Positions 36,407-47,020 are shown, counted from the first letter of the stretch. The stretch is 64,000 bases of DNA from Metabacillus malikii (GCF_030813355.1 NZ_JAUSUD010000003.1:124001-188000); one strand, 5' to 3'. Notes: generated by a model from the letters alone, not told the origin. Made by a program: numbers and translations.

Positions 36407-36772
36407 ATGATGAATGAGATCATTGAACTTACTGAAGCGGCAGCTTATCAAATAAAAGATATGATGAAAGAAAATGAAGAAGAAAATGCATACCTACGCG
36501 TAGGTGTTAAAGGCGGAGGGTGCAGCGGTCTATCTTATGGTATGGGATTCGAGCACGAAATTAGCGAAGATGACCAAATCTTAAAGCAGCACGATTTAAC
36601 AATCCTTATAAAAAAAGAAGATGCTGGAGTTTTAAAAGGAACAAAAATAGACTATAAGCAATCAATGATGGGCGGCGGCTTCACCATCGACAATCCAAAT
36701 GCAATTGCCTCATGTGGTTGTGGGTCTTCATTTAGAACTGCGACAAATGTTGGTACACCGGAAGAGTGCTAA
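36407..36772 (+). CDS. yutM: HesB/IscA-family Fe-S protein YutM
   Basis: 121 residues. A-type Fe-S carrier: the three ligand cysteines are in GGGCSGLSYGMGF and CGCGSSF. The family passes Fe-S clusters to apoproteins. AAGGAGG precedes two adjacent ATGs; the first is used here. Same neighbourhood as in B. subtilis, between dapF and yumC. Confidence 0.93.
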   Translation: MMNEIIELTEAAAYQIKDMMKENEEENAYLRVGVKGGGCSGLSYGMGFEHEISEDDQILKQHDLTILIKKEDAGVLKGTKIDYKQSMMGGGFTIDNPNAIASCGCGSSFRTATNVGTPEEC

Positions 36773-36863
36773 TAGTAAATAGTCCAAAGTTACTTAATGA
36801 ATAACTGTTAAGAAGGAGTTTACTTGCTTGGGTTTATTTGACCAAGTTACTAAAAATTCCTAA

Positions 36864-36988
36864 GGGAGTCAGTAGAGCTTATTATATGGACTCCCAGATT
36901 TAGAAATAATGAAAAAAACACTTAGTAAAATACGAACTATTCATAATGAGAAGATCATTACGAAGAAAGTATATTTACTAAGTGTTTT
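36864..36988. terminator. Two hairpins after yutM, one very large
   Basis: GGGAGTC and GACTCCC (about 36864-36895) form a first hairpin. Next, AAAACACTTAGTAAA (36915-36929) and TTTACTAAGTGTTTT (36974-36988) are perfect inverse complements with an inner TAATGA/TCATTA stem in the 44-base loop. T-runs on both sides suggest a two-way terminator. Confidence 0.6.
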
Positions 36989-37189
36989 ATTATACATATC
37001 TTTAAAAAGTTGTTTGGAGTTAGAGCTTAGAGACTCCTGCCGAAAACGTCAGAGAGGTTAGACAGAATTTACGCCGAGGCAGAGGGCGGAATCGTATTGT
37101 CTTTATACCCTTATGAGTGAAAGGACGTTGTCTAAGGTCTTCAAAACCCGTTGATGATGATCCATAAAATAGTGCCAGTCTCAAAATTG

Positions 37190-37560
37190 CCTACATAAGG
37201 CAGATGTGGTCGAAAATTAAATAGTAACGGTGCCAATGAAGCCGAAAATAAAAAAGTGAGAGTCTCAAAATGGTCTTCATAAGACAGATGAAGCCGAAAA
37301 TAATACAATGACAATCTCAAAATCGTCTTCATAAGGCGGATGAAGCCGAAAATAATATAATGAGAGTCTCAAAATCGTCTTCATAAGGCGGATGAAGACG
37401 AAAAAAATCAGTGAGAGTCCCAAAATCGTCTTCATAAGGAAGATGAAGCCGAAAATAAAACAATGCCAGACCAAAAATCGTCTTCATAAAGTCGATGAAG
37501 CCGAAAATAAAGCAGTACCAGCTCCAAAATCATCTTCATAAATAAGTGAGCCAGACGAAA
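37190..37560. repeat. Tandem array B: about seven 52-bp units with CTTCAT-N7-ATGAAG hairpins
   Basis: TCTTCAT begins at 37276, 37326, 37378, 37429, 37481 and 37533 (steps 50, 52, 51, 52, 52), with a mutated copy at 37190. A unit reads TCTTCATAAGGCGGATGAAG, then CCGAAAATAATATAATGAGA, then GTCTCAAAATCG. CTTCAT and ATGAAG pair over a 7-base loop. The gap is between convergent yutM and yumC. The same hairpin core builds array C at 55.7 kb. Confidence 0.88.
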
Positions 37561-37731
37561 ATACCTCGCGAAATCGAAACCTGTTCCAAAATATTCCGAA
37601 TGGAAAAAATAAATAAAAATTTAATTAAGGTATTACAATTGCAGACCTCTTTTATCCAGCCTCCTCTCCAAAATAAAAAACGACTGAAATCCAGTCGCTT
37701 TCTACAATTTTGAAAAGTTCAGTAGCAAAGA

Positions 37732-38721
37732 TTAAAACATACTTGTACTATGAAGCGGTTGAACACGTGCTTTTGGATCCATATAAGCTTTCGCGTTATT
37801 GACAGCAGTTGGAGCTTCGCCAAATCCGGAAGCAATTAGTTTCACCTTACCATCGTACGTACAAATATCTCCTGCTGCATATATGCCTTCAATGTTTGTT
37901 TCCATTTTAGAGTTTACACGAATTGAATTCTTTTCAATGTCTAGGCCCCAATCCTTAATTGGACCAAGCGAAGAGACAAATCCATAGTTGACGATTAAAT
38001 CGTCAATATCGAGGACAACTTTTCTTTCACCTTTTACTTCCTCAAGGACTAGCTGCTCAATATTGTCCTCACCGATAAGTTCAGTTGGAACATATGGTGT
38101 TAAAATATTTACCTTAGATTGTTTTAAAAGTTCAACACTATGCTCATGTGCACGGAATTTATCACGACGGTGAATGAGACTGACACTTTTAGCAATCGGC
38201 TCTAACATAAGGGCCCAGTCTACAGCTGAATCTCCGCCACCACAAAGTGCGACATCTTTACCAGCGAATTTATTTAAATCATCTACAAAATAATGGAGAT
38301 TTTTGTTTTCATATTTTTTAGCATCATCTAATTCAAGCAAACGAGGCTTGAATGCACCATTACCAGCAGTGATAATGATTGTTTTTGTATAATGAACCTC
38401 TTCGTTAGTTGTTAGCTTAAATACATTGTCCGCTTGTTTTTCAACAGTTTCGACAGCTTGTTCTAGTACAATTGTAGGTGAAAACTTAGCCATTTGTTCC
38501 TTTAAATTATTGACTAATTCTTGTGCTCTCACTTTAGGGAATCCCGCTACATCATATATGTATTTTTCAGGATATAACGCAGACAATTGTCCACCAAGCT
38601 GTGGGAGGCTTTCAATAATTTTCACACTAGCCTGACGCATTCCGCCGTAAAAAGCGGTAAACAATCCGACAGGGCCACCACCAATAATTGTTATATCATA
38701 AATTTGAGTATCTTCTTTCAC
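37732..38721 (-). CDS. yumC: Ferredoxin/flavodoxin-NADP+ reductase YumC
   Basis: 329 residues. Thioredoxin-reductase-like but without CxxC. FAD motif [21 protein letters not shown] motif [14 protein letters not shown] and [21 protein letters not shown] at the C-terminus are as in B. subtilis YumC, the essential reductase that feeds reduced ferredoxin or flavodoxin to desaturases and P450s. The start is GTG 38721, 9 bases after AGGAGG; the in-frame ATG at 38730 touches that site and is not used. Confidence 0.95.
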   Translation of the reverse strand: MKEDTQIYDITIIGGGPVGLFTAFYGGMRQASVKIIESLPQLGGQLSALYPEKYIYDVAGFPKVRAQELVNNLKEQMAKFSPTIVLEQAVETVEKQADNVFKLTTNEEVHYTKTIIITAGNGAFKPRLLELDDAKKYENKNLHYFVDDLNKFAGKDVALCGGGDSAVDWALMLEPIAKSVSLIHRRDKFRAHEHSVELLKQSKVNILTPYVPTELIGEDNIEQLVLEEVKGERKVVLDIDDLIVNYGFVSSLGPIKDWGLDIEKNSIRVNSKMETNIEGIYAAGDICTYDGKVKLIASGFGEAPTAVNNAKAYMDPKARVQPLHSTSMF

Positions 38722-39136
38722 AATTGTCATCCTCCTAAAACTAGAGTTTGTAAAACTCAACGTGTATATTCATTTAAATTCTAATGCAATAATCAATAGT
38801 TTTTTTATATATGACAAAATCTTACCATACAATTGATAAAAATTTCATATACTTTGACTTAAATATCATGTTGGTTTAACTGTAAGGTTACCTGCTACAA
38901 TGAGATCGTTGTGAAACTAAATCTATCGCTGGACAAGCTGCATTTCGTAATCCACGAGACTTACCTCTGCTATGCATCCCTCAGAGTCTCGTAATCAGCT
39001 CCGAAAAAACCTTAAAAAAGGTTAGTTCAAAATTCTATAATCTTTTAAAAAAGCAAAAAAAATATAAAACTGACAAAATTTGTATATTATAGGTGAAAAA
39101 AATGTAAAAATAAACCCTTTTGGAAGATAAAATCAC

Positions 39137-39165
39137 TTGATAAAATGGTGTCATATCGCTATTAT
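39137..39165 (+). promoter_or_regulatory. SigA promoter of yumB
   Basis: TTGATA at 39137-39142, 17-bp spacer, TATTAT at 39160-39165. The leader to the start codon would be about 180 nt. Confidence 0.55.
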
Positions 39166-39226
39166 GTAGTATAGTGATTATTTATAATTTATTATTTCAG
39201 GGATTGTTAACATTTTGTGCATTGTT

Positions 39227-39244
39227 AAGTGAATGATTTCACAA
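39227..39244 (+). promoter_or_regulatory. Rex-like operator before yumB
   Basis: AAGTGAATGATTTCACAA compared with the Rex consensus TTGTGAA-N4-TTCACAA: the right half is perfect and the left half differs at two bases. Rex senses NADH/NAD+ and represses NADH dehydrogenase in B. subtilis, so the target fits. The site is about 55 bp downstream of the expected transcription start, where bound Rex could block elongation. Confidence 0.55.
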
Positions 39245-39350
39245 ATAATTATAGCTTAAATTAAAATAAAATAATGCATTTAAGTGGATTATAGGAGTAG
39301 ATATTATTCACGAAGATTCAACTATATTAGAGAAAAGGTGGATGTTTTCT

Positions 39351-40565
39351 TTGAGAAAGCCAAAAGTAGTCGTTTTAGGTGCAGGATATGGCGGGTTAAT
39401 TACTGTTACACGTTTACAAAAGCAAATCGGTGGCGGAGAAGCTGAAATTACATTAGTGAACAAAAATGATTATCACTATGAAACAACATGGTTACATGAA
39501 GCTTCAGCTGGTACTTTACACCATGACAGAGCTCGTTATCAAATTAAAGATATTATTGATAACAGCCGTGTTAACTTTGTGAAAGATACAGTCGTTTCAA
39601 TTGATAAGGAAGCGAAAAAAGTTTTCTTAGAAAATGGCGAGCTTGAATATGATTATTTAGTTATTTCATTAGGTGCACACCCTGAAACATTTGGAATTAA
39701 AGGACTTAAAGAATATGCATTCGGCATTACGAGTATCGATTCTGCACGTCAATTACGTGAGCATATTGAATATCAATTTGCAACTTATAATACAGAGGCA
39801 GAGAAAAAAGACGAACGTCTTACAATCGTTGTCGGTGGAGCTGGATTCACTGGAATTGAATTCTTAGGTGAACTAGGAAACAGAGTTCCTGAACTATGTA
39901 AAGAATATGATATCGACTTTAATAAAGTTCGTATTATCTGTGTTGAAGCAGCGCCAACTGCACTTCCAGGATTTGACCCGGAATTAGTTGAATATGCTGT
40001 TGATCACTTACAGAAAAAAGGCGTAGAGTTCAAAATTGGTACAGCAATTAAAGAATGTATCGAAGATGGTATCATCGTTGCAAAAGGTGACGATACAGAA
40101 ACAATTAAGGCTGCTACAGTTGTATGGGCTGCAGGTGTTCGCGGAAATAGCATTGTTGAAGAAGCAGGATTTGAAAATATGCGTGGCCGTGTGAAAGTTG
40201 ATGAGTACTTACGTGTTCCAGAACATAATGAAGTATTTATTATCGGTGACTGTTCATTAATCATTAATGAAGAAATCAATCGTCCATATCCTCCAACAGC
40301 TCAAATTGCGATGCAACAAGGTGAAGCTTGTGCGAAAAACGTAGCAGTTGCTGTACGCGGAACTGGTGAAATGGTGAAATTTGTACCTGACATTAAAGGT
40401 TCAGTTGCATCACTAGGTGAAAATGATGCAGTTGGAGTTGTATTCGGTAAGAAATTAGTCGGTACGAAAGCATCAATGATGAAAAAGGTCATTGACAACC
40501 GTGCTTTATTCATGGTTGGTGGACCTTCATTAGTGTTGAAAAAAGGTAAATTCAAATTACTATAA
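39351..40565 (+). CDS. yumB: Type II NADH dehydrogenase YumB
   Basis: 404 residues. FAD motif [21 protein letters not shown] motif [20 protein letters not shown], second FAD contact [10 protein letters not shown] and the quinone-site-like [11 protein letters not shown]. Transfers electrons from NADH to quinone without pumping protons. The C-terminus ([14 protein letters not shown]) should lie on the membrane. Start TTG 39351 is 9 bases after AGGTGG; ATG 39342 touches that site. Confidence 0.93.
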   Translation: MRKPKVVVLGAGYGGLITVTRLQKQIGGGEAEITLVNKNDYHYETTWLHEASAGTLHHDRARYQIKDIIDNSRVNFVKDTVVSIDKEAKKVFLENGELEYDYLVISLGAHPETFGIKGLKEYAFGITSIDSARQLREHIEYQFATYNTEAEKKDERLTIVVGGAGFTGIEFLGELGNRVPELCKEYDIDFNKVRIICVEAAPTALPGFDPELVEYAVDHLQKKGVEFKIGTAIKECIEDGIIVAKGDDTETIKAATVVWAAGVRGNSIVEEAGFENMRGRVKVDEYLRVPEHNEVFIIGDCSLIINEEINRPYPPTAQIAMQQGEACAKNVAVAVRGTGEMVKFVPDIKGSVASLGENDAVGVVFGKKLVGTKASMMKKVIDNRALFMVGGPSLVLKKGKFKLL

Positions 40566-40574
40566 GAAATACGA

Positions 40575-40606
40575 AAAGGTAGAGGCGTCATGTCTCTATC
40601 TTTTTT
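40575..40606 (+). terminator. Terminator of yumB
   Basis: AAAGGTAGAG and CTCTATCTTT (one G-U) with a 9-base loop and a T-run. Confidence 0.85.
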
Positions 40607-40729
40607 GTACAATCAACATTTTCTGTTCAATGCTCTAAACACTAATAGATATTATCTCTGTTAAAAGGAAAGGATTGACTGTATGCGATTCCTTCAGTAC
40701 ACTTAAATTTGTGTAATGGAGGTGAAAGC

Positions 40730-41050
40730 GTGTTAAGCTTACCGGTTTTATTAATATCAATGCTTTTATTTTTAGTCTTATTTTTTGGAATAGGATTTTT
40801 ATTAAATATGTTATTGCGTATGTCATGGATTATGGCAATTGTTTATCCAATTGTTTGTATTTTTATCATAGATGAAGTGAGATTTGTTGACTATTTTCTT
40901 AAGCCTGGAAGTTCCTTTTCGAAGTTAGGGGACAAAATCACCTCATTAGCACTTGCTGATATTTTAATTTTATCATGTGGCTTGTTTGGAGCAATCCTCT
41001 CAGGTGTTATCATTAAAATGCTTCGTAAACGAGGCTACCAAATGTTTTAA
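40730..41050 (+). CDS. yuiB: Membrane protein YuiB
   Basis: 106 residues; three hydrophobic segments (about 2-30, 34-54, 72-95). Conserved in Bacillus between yumB and yuiC; role unknown. The start is GTG 40730, after GGAGGTGA; the frame runs back to 40709 but without a binding site. Confidence 0.85.
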   Translation: MLSLPVLLISMLLFLVLFFGIGFLLNMLLRMSWIMAIVYPIVCIFIIDEVRFVDYFLKPGSSFSKLGDKITSLALADILILSCGLFGAILSGVIIKMLRKRGYQMF

Positions 41051-41154
41051 TACATACATTCTGTCTGACATTATGCGTCAGGCATTTTTTTTTGTTCACC
41101 AGAAAATTTACCAGGAAATGATAAAGTTCTTGAACTGTGGATATTCGCTCAACA

Positions 41155-41276
41155 TCCAAGCTTCAGCGCCTATCCCCTCCAGCTTATATGCTATTTTTGG
41201 CAAAGAACTAATAAACGGCTTCTATTCAATATCATCTTATGCTTGTCGGGCTGAACAAGAAGTTTTCGCTATTTTT
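41155..41276. repeat. Isolated, eroded CTAGC-type palindromic repeat
   Basis: CCAAGCTTCAGCGCCTATC at the left, TTTTTGGCAAAGAACTAATAAACGGC in the middle and CTTGTCGGGCTGAACAAGAAG at the right match the 24.1-24.9 kb units in order and spacing, with many substitutions. It lies between yuiB and yuiC. Confidence 0.7.
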
Positions 41277-41404
41277 ATTCCATAAAAATGAAACATCACC
41301 TTCTATGCTTTTAAACTGTTAAAATATGTTTTTTTCTCATTTTGGAATATTCTCTTATAAATCTGGGAACGCTTAGATTTGTGAGAGGAGTGAATAGGAA
41401 AAAA

Positions 41405-42121
41405 ATGATCAGTATAAAACAAGTAAGTAAACGGATTTTTATGTCTTTATTATTTTTAGGTGCATTAACGACAACTTTTGAGGTCGTTTCGGGTCTTGAA
41501 ATGAAGGATATACGTGACTGGTATAGCTCTTCTGAGGAGAAAGCGACGATTGATGAAAAAGAAGTGAACGATAACTCATTTAGGTTTCTTGGTTTGACAT
41601 TTAAATCGATGAACAGTGAACCTTCTGTTGCGACTTCGATATCCTCAAGTGTTGAGGCCGTAAATAAGGATGTGACTCTAGAGGATGCGATTGATTGGAC
41701 GAGGTATCCGAAAAAGAAAGTGGTTGCAACGGGTTATACAGCCGGAATTGAATCAACCGGTAAGCAACCGAATCATCCTAGCTATGGAATTACATATTCA
41801 GGTGTGAAAGTAAAGCGTGACTTGTATTCAACGATTGCAGCAGATTTAGATGTCTTCCCGTTAGGAACGATTTTGTTTATTCCCGGGTACGGCTATGGAG
41901 TTGTTGCGGATATAGGAGGAGCCATTAAAGGTGACCGCCTAGACTTATATTATGAGACAGTAGCCGATGTGTATGAACATTGGGGAAAGAAACATCTAGA
42001 CGTGTATGTAGTGAAAGTAGGCGATGGAAAGTTAACGGAAGAACAACTTACCCGTCTAAATGAGGACGAGTCGATGCAAGTATTTAGACAACAATATATT
42101 AAAAACAAAACAAAAAGCTAA
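41405..42121 (+). CDS. yuiC: 3D-domain protein YuiC
   Basis: 238 residues. An N-terminal signal anchor (about residues 9-27) is followed by a variable linker and a C-terminal 3D domain, named for three aspartates, in [18 protein letters not shown]. The fold is a double-psi barrel as in MltA, and B. subtilis YuiC is a lytic transglycosylase-like stationary-phase protein (Sps family). Start: ATG 41405; upstream GTG codons overlap the AGAGGAGTG site. Confidence 0.87.
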   Translation: MISIKQVSKRIFMSLLFLGALTTTFEVVSGLEMKDIRDWYSSSEEKATIDEKEVNDNSFRFLGLTFKSMNSEPSVATSISSSVEAVNKDVTLEDAIDWTRYPKKKVVATGYTAGIESTGKQPNHPSYGITYSGVKVKRDLYSTIAADLDVFPLGTILFIPGYGYGVVADIGGAIKGDRLDLYYETVADVYEHWGKKHLDVYVVKVGDGKLTEEQLTRLNEDESMQVFRQQYIKNKTKS

Positions 42122-42141
42122 CGGCATTGCCTTAGCTTTTT
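42112..42141 (+). terminator. Terminator overlapping the yuiC stop codon
   Basis: AAAAAGCTAA and TTAGCTTTTT form a perfect 10-bp stem; the TAA stop is within the left arm. Confidence 0.8.
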
Positions 42142-42184
42142 GTTTTACTGAAATTTAGAAGGAAGCCTGAAAGTTTACGGTCGT

Positions 42185-42661
42185 TTAAAAAATAAGGTAA
42201 TATAAAAGAAGTGAGATGAGGATCCCGGTTATCCCACCGAAAAATACTTCAATCGGTTTGTGGCCTAGGAGCTCTTTTAATTTCTTTTGTTTTTCTTTGT
42301 CTTCTTTCTTTGGCCATAATTTTGCCTCTTCAACGAATGTGTTAAAGTCTACAACAAGTTGGTTTAGGACTGTTGCTTGTTCACCTGCATGTCTTCTCAC
42401 TCCTGTTGCATCAAACATTGTAATGATTGCAAAAATAGCTGAAACAGCAAAAATAGATGAATCAAGTCCTTGATCGAGAGCAACACCAGTTGAGAGTGCA
42501 GTAACAGCTGCAGAATGTGAACTAGGCATCCCGCCAGTACTAGTTATAAGGGACCAATCCCATTTCCTACTAACAATGAATAGGATAGGAACTTTTACGA
42601 ATTGGGCAAAAAAGATTGCGATTAGTGCTGAGATTAATGGAAAGTTTAATAATAGCTCCAT
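42185..42661 (-). CDS. yuiD: DUF212/PAP2-like membrane protein YuiD
   Basis: 158 residues, four hydrophobic segments. GGMPSSHSAAVTALS resembles the PSGH motif of PAP2 phosphatases, and RRHAGEQATVLNQL follows; DUF212 proteins keep this pattern, but their enzymatic activity is unproven. Start ATG 42661 with AGAAAGGGG upstream. Convergent with yuiC. Confidence 0.88.
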   Translation of the reverse strand: MELLLNFPLISALIAIFFAQFVKVPILFIVSRKWDWSLITSTGGMPSSHSAAVTALSTGVALDQGLDSSIFAVSAIFAIITMFDATGVRRHAGEQATVLNQLVVDFNTFVEEAKLWPKKEDKEKQKKLKELLGHKPIEVFFGGITGILISLLLYYLIF

Positions 42662-42841
42662 AGTGCGCCCCTTTCTTAGAAGTGTTTTCAATTTATGTAG
42701 AAATGATTAACCGATTGCTTAATGCGCTTACATTTCCTAGCGCTAATATTTTTCTTATTATAACATAATCATTATGTTCACTTTTATGAAAATTTGATAC
42801 ATTTTTTATCAGAATCATTATTACTTATGGAGGTGCTAATC

Positions 42842-44344
42842 TTGTTTCAAGTGAAAAATCAAATACGTTTAGAGGAGAACCATGAAATAATTGTTGTTGG
42901 TCTCTTCAAGAAGAATCATCAATTAACAGGCATTCAGGAAGAAATGAATGAAAAATTGGATGGCCAATTGGCACAAATGTTAAAAGATGGTGATATATCA
43001 ACGAATAAAAAATCGCTTACGAAAGTATATACACTCGGAAAAATTGCAGCGAAGCGAATTTACTTCATCGGGTTAGGAAAAGAAGACCAACTTTCATTTG
43101 ATAGCTTAAAAGAGTGCTTTGGACGATTATTCAAGACGATTCAAGAGGCAAAACAACAAAAAGTGACGATTGTTCTCGATACGTTTACGACAGAGAAGAT
43201 TGAACAATCAGATGCAGCTTATGCTTTAGCAGAGGCCTTTACGTTATCTACATATAAAGTCATTAATTATAAGCAAAAATCAAATGAACCTGAAATAGAA
43301 ATTAACGATATAGAGGTTGTCGCAACAGCTGACCCGATAGAAATTAAATCGGCACTTGAAGTTGGCTACGCATTCGGGAAAGGGACGAATAGTGCCCGAA
43401 CATTAACAAATATGCCACCAAATATTTTGACAGCTAGTGAGCTTGCACAATATGCATCTGAACTAGCAAATACATATCAATTCGATTGTGAGATTTTAGA
43501 TAAAGCAGAAATGGAGCAGCTCGGTATGGGAGCATTGCTTGCTGTTAACCAAGGCTCAGAGGAACCGCCAAAGATGATCGTGTTGAAGTATCAAGGTAAA
43601 GAAGAATGGACTGAAGTGATTGGTTTAGTCGGAAAAGGGATTACCTACGATTCTGGTGGATACTCGATTAAACCTAAAACAGGCATGGTCGGAATGAAAA
43701 CTGATATGGGCGGTGCTGCAGCTGTACTCGGTGCGATGGAAATTATCGGAGAAATGAAACCAGAGCAAAATGTAGTTGCTGTCATACCGTCTACAGATAA
43801 TATGATTAGTGGTGCAGCCTTTAAGCCAGATGATGTCATCGTATCGATGAGTGGTAAAACTATTGAAGTGTTAAATACCGATGCAGAAGGCCGGCTTGCA
43901 CTTGCAGATGGGATAACATACGCAAAGCACCATGGGGCGAATTATTTAATCGACGTCGCGACATTAACAGGGGGTGTCATTGTTGCACTCGGAACAGAAA
44001 CAACTGGTGCAATGACAAATAATGAACAATTTTTTGAACAGGTATTGCAAGCTTCTTATGAGTGCAATGAACCGATTTGGCGCTTACCGATTACTGAAAA
44101 TGATAAAAAACGAGTCCGTAATAGCAAAATGGCAGACTTGAATAATTCACCAGGCCGTGAAGGTCATGCGATTATGGCTGGAACGTTTATCGGAGAATTT
44201 GCTGAGAGTACACCGTGGGTTCACCTAGATATTGCCGGCACTGCAACAACGTCTAAGGCAAGTGATTTAGGACCGGATGGAGCAACAGGAGTCATGGCAA
44301 GAACGTTAGCTGCACTCGTTGAACGATTCGGAGAGAATAACTAA
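42842..44344 (+). CDS. pepA: Leucyl aminopeptidase (M17)
   Basis: 500 residues. M17 family with two metal ions. N-terminal macro-like domain, then the catalytic domain with [28 protein letters not shown] and the signature [12 protein letters not shown]. Removes N-terminal residues from peptides in the cytoplasm (B. subtilis YuiE). Start TTG 42842 is 6 bases after GGAGGTG; the frame runs back to ATG 42794, but that part is not protein-like. Confidence 0.94.
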   Translation: MFQVKNQIRLEENHEIIVVGLFKKNHQLTGIQEEMNEKLDGQLAQMLKDGDISTNKKSLTKVYTLGKIAAKRIYFIGLGKEDQLSFDSLKECFGRLFKTIQEAKQQKVTIVLDTFTTEKIEQSDAAYALAEAFTLSTYKVINYKQKSNEPEIEINDIEVVATADPIEIKSALEVGYAFGKGTNSARTLTNMPPNILTASELAQYASELANTYQFDCEILDKAEMEQLGMGALLAVNQGSEEPPKMIVLKYQGKEEWTEVIGLVGKGITYDSGGYSIKPKTGMVGMKTDMGGAAAVLGAMEIIGEMKPEQNVVAVIPSTDNMISGAAFKPDDVIVSMSGKTIEVLNTDAEGRLALADGITYAKHHGANYLIDVATLTGGVIVALGTETTGAMTNNEQFFEQVLQASYECNEPIWRLPITENDKKRVRNSKMADLNNSPGREGHAIMAGTFIGEFAESTPWVHLDIAGTATTSKASDLGPDGATGVMARTLAALVERFGENN

Positions 44345-44370
44345 GCGATTAATATAGCTGGGCCAAAACA

Positions 44371-44422
44371 AAAATTCCCTAGAAGGAAACAACCATTGTT
44401 TCTTTACAAGGGGATTTTTTTG
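44371..44422 (+). terminator. Terminator of pepA
   Basis: AAAATTCCCT with AGGGGATTTT, and inside it GAAACAA with TTGTTTC, followed by a T-run. Confidence 0.75.
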
Positions 44423-44638
44423 TGCAAAGATTTTTATATTTTATGAAGTGGAAGCACGAGACTCCTGCAAGTTATATAAATGTTGAGTACTTTTGCCATA
44501 GCCTCCAATATTTTTCAAAATGTTGTACCAATATAATGAATTCTATTGACACTTCGGAAGATTCTATGTTAAATTTAATTCTGTTATTTTATCTCTCTAC
44601 CACATTAGCAAACTAAAGGATTTCGGAGGTATTAAGCG

Positions 44639-45973
44639 ATGAATGCTGTTCTTGTTGCTGTTGTTGTGATGTTAGTATTAAGTTTATTACGGATAAATGT
44701 AGTTTTTGCATTAGTAATAGGGGCCTTAGTTGGAGGTCTTACAGGTGGTTTAGATTTAGCGACTACGATTGAAACATTTACTGGTGGTTTAGGCAGCAAT
44801 GCAACAGTTGCTTTAAGCTATGCCTTATTAGGTGCTTTTGCGGTTGCACTATCAAAAACGGGATTGCCTGATGCAATTGTAGCAAGTGCAATAAAGCTTG
44901 TTGGGAGAAAAGGTGATTCTAAGCGACAAAACCTATCCAAGGTCCTTATATTTCTTTTAATATTGATTATGGCAATTTTCTCACAAAATGTCATACCTGT
45001 TCATATTGCTTTTATACCTGTACTTATTCCACCGTTATTAAAGGTGCTAAATGAATTAAGAGTCGATCGCCGTTTAATCGCGTGTATATTGACGTTCGGC
45101 TTGATTACACCTTATATGTTTTTACCAGTTGGATTCGGTGCAATATTCCACGGGATTATGAAACAAAATATGGAAGATAGTGGACTTGTTGTCGCATTAT
45201 CTGATATTCCACAAGCGATGGCTATTCCTGCACTAGGGATGGTAATGGGCTTAGGAATTGCAATCTTTTTAACATATCGCAAGCCTAGAGATTATGAAAC
45301 ACGTGATATTGAAGGACAGGAACAAGCTTCGTCATACACAACAAAATCACTTATTATTGCGGTATTGGCTGTTATCATATCGTTATCTGTTCAACTTTAT
45401 TTATCACAATCATTAGGTGTAGAAGGCATGATCTTTGGAGCATTAGCTGGATTAGTAGTTTTATATATAAGTGGTGTGTTAAAACGTAAGGAAGCAGACG
45501 TAGTGATAACGAACGGTATGAAGATGATGGCATTTATTGGCTTTGTTATGATTACTGCTTCTGGTTTTGCAAGTGTCCTAAAAGAAACTGGTCATGTTGA
45601 ACAATTAGTAGCAGATGCAGAAGCAATCATTGGCGGCAATCAAACAGTTGGTGCACTATTAATGTTACTGGTTGGGCTTCTTGTAACGATAGGAATCGGT
45701 TCTTCATTTTCGACGATCCCAATTATTACGACAATATTCGTACCGCTATGTTTAGAACTTGGCTTTAGCCCAATGGCAACGATCGCAATTGTCGGAACAG
45801 CTTCAGCACTAGGTGATGCCGGTTCACCAGCATCAGACAGCACACTTGGACCGACTTCAGGCTTAGCTGCAGATGGTAACCATAATCATATTTGGGATAC
45901 ATGTGTTCCTACTTTTTTACACTATAATATTCCATTAATTATTTTTGGTTGGATTGCAGCAATAGTCCTTTAA
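44639..45973 (+). CDS. yuiF: Na+/H+ antiporter-family transporter YuiF
   Basis: 444 residues with about 11-12 hydrophobic segments. Belongs to the NhaC-related ion-transporter superfamily; near the C-terminus [23 protein letters not shown] is the conserved helix break. Substrate unproven; Na+/H+ exchange or an amino acid is possible. Preceded by pepA and a terminator; TTTCGGAGG site before ATG. Confidence 0.87.
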   Translation: MNAVLVAVVVMLVLSLLRINVVFALVIGALVGGLTGGLDLATTIETFTGGLGSNATVALSYALLGAFAVALSKTGLPDAIVASAIKLVGRKGDSKRQNLSKVLIFLLILIMAIFSQNVIPVHIAFIPVLIPPLLKVLNELRVDRRLIACILTFGLITPYMFLPVGFGAIFHGIMKQNMEDSGLVVALSDIPQAMAIPALGMVMGLGIAIFLTYRKPRDYETRDIEGQEQASSYTTKSLIIAVLAVIISLSVQLYLSQSLGVEGMIFGALAGLVVLYISGVLKRKEADVVITNGMKMMAFIGFVMITASGFASVLKETGHVEQLVADAEAIIGGNQTVGALLMLLVGLLVTIGIGSSFSTIPIITTIFVPLCLELGFSPMATIAIVGTASALGDAGSPASDSTLGPTSGLAADGNHNHIWDTCVPTFLHYNIPLIIFGWIAAIVL

Positions 45974-45981
45974 TTTATTAA

Positions 45982-46025
45982 AATAAGAGAAGGGTTGACT
46001 AATCTTAGTCAACCCTTCTCTTATT
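45982..46025. terminator. Two-way terminator between yuiF and the 60-residue gene
   Basis: AATAAGAGAAGGGTTGACT and its exact inverse complement form a perfect 19-bp stem with a 6-base loop. It overlaps the stop of the minus-strand gene. The weak T-runs are part of the stem ends. Confidence 0.8.
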
Positions 46026-46203
46026 GATTGAAAACATGCTCTTTACAATTCTTTGCTATATTAATCCTCTCTAGTAACTCCTCATCATCCCAACTTAAAA
46101 TAGTCTCTTCTTGTATATCCGACTGGTAATGAATAATTTCTTTTTCTAAACGTTCTCGCTCTTGCACATCTAGAAAGTATTTTTTTACGACTAATGCTTT
46201 CAT
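46021..46203 (-). CDS. Hypothetical 60-residue protein
   Basis: MKALVVKKYFLDVQERERLE at the start, then a charged, mostly helical protein, EIIHYQSDIQEETILSWDD. AAGGGGTG lies at a good distance before the ATG and a terminator sits at the stop codon, so this looks like a real gene. No family recognised, no membrane segment. Confidence 0.6.
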   Translation of the reverse strand: MKALVVKKYFLDVQERERLEKEIIHYQSDIQEETILSWDDEELLERINIAKNCKEHVFNQ

Positions 46204-46327
46204 TCTATTACACCCCTTATATCGTAGTACGAAAAGTCTTGTGTTCCTACTATACTACTTTTATTGACAAAACTAGTAAACAATATACATTGAAAATGTA
46301 AAAATAGTAAAAAAGGGGTGATGCTAG

Positions 46328-46915
46328 TTAGGCTGCAGTCCGATGATGAGTAATCTTTGTAACAGTATGATAGATTTTCGGAGCAATAATAGCCCCGACA
46401 ATTGTAAAAGCAACATCCTTTACTAAAAACCAGGCCATTACACCCCAAGCAGATAGATATGACATCGGAGCATTTATCCAAACATTTAATGCTAACCACA
46501 TGTAAGTCGTACCGATAATATAGATGACGATAATTCCCACAAATGAAGCGGTATAAAAAATTCCTGTCCCTTTTGTTTTATTTAACTCAATGATTTTTCC
46601 AACAATAAAAGCGGTTATAATATATGAAAGAATAAATCCACCTGTACTACCAAAAATAATTCCGATTCCTGCCTTAAATTGTGCAAAAACTGGAGCACCT
46701 GCAATTCCAATGAGAGCATAAATTGTCATTGATAACGCACCTAGCCTGCTACCAAGCAGTAACCCTGCTAAAATACAAAAGAATGGTTGCATTGATAACG
46801 GGACATTGGCGACTTGTAGAAAGGGTGCCCATGAAGTAATGTTAGCTCCAATAGCCATTAGTGCAGCAAACATAGCTACTAATGTTAAATCATATGTAGT
46901 CAATTTCTTTTTCAT
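46328..46915 (-). CDS. bioY: Biotin transporter substrate-binding subunit BioY
   Basis: 195 residues, six hydrophobic segments. BioY is the S component of energy-coupling-factor biotin transporters; FLQVANVPLSMQPFFCILAGLLLG and GRLGALSMTIYALIGIAGAPVF-type motifs are present. ATG 46915 follows GAGGAGAG; the longer frame start lacks a site. A BirA operator overlaps its -35 box. No ECF ATPase genes are next to it, so it uses the shared module or acts alone. Confidence 0.94.
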   Translation of the reverse strand: MKKKLTTYDLTLVAMFAALMAIGANITSWAPFLQVANVPLSMQPFFCILAGLLLGSRLGALSMTIYALIGIAGAPVFAQFKAGIGIIFGSTGGFILSYIITAFIVGKIIELNKTKGTGIFYTASFVGIIVIYIIGTTYMWLALNVWINAPMSYLSAWGVMAWFLVKDVAFTIVGAIIAPKIYHTVTKITHHRTAA

Positions 46916-46950
46916 TTTTCCACTCTCCTCGAATAAAAACATTTAAGGAA

Positions 46951-46979
46951 AATATAATCGAAGGTATACTATATGTCAA
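46951..46979 (-). promoter_or_regulatory. SigA promoter of bioY
   Basis: Read on the minus strand: TTGACA (46979-46974), 17-bp spacer, TATATT (46956-46951). The -35 box is inside the BirA operator. Confidence 0.75.
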
Positions 46980-47003
46980 CTATTAATGGATATAAGTTAA
47001 CAA
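46974..47003. promoter_or_regulatory. BirA (biotin repressor) operator
   Basis: On the minus strand TTGTTAAC-N15-GTTGACA, against the Firmicutes BirA pattern TGTTAAC-N14/15-GTTAACA: one half is perfect, the other has one change, which creates the TTGACA -35 box of bioY. Its other end is one base before the AGGGAGG site of divergent yuiH. Confidence 0.85.
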
Positions 47004-47020
47004 TAGGGAGGTTAATAATC

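Noticed and set aside
44422-44616. 64-residue open frame between pepA and yuiF
   Set aside because: Begins within the pepA terminator, has no SD and includes a fragment of the GACTCCTGC intergenic repeat.
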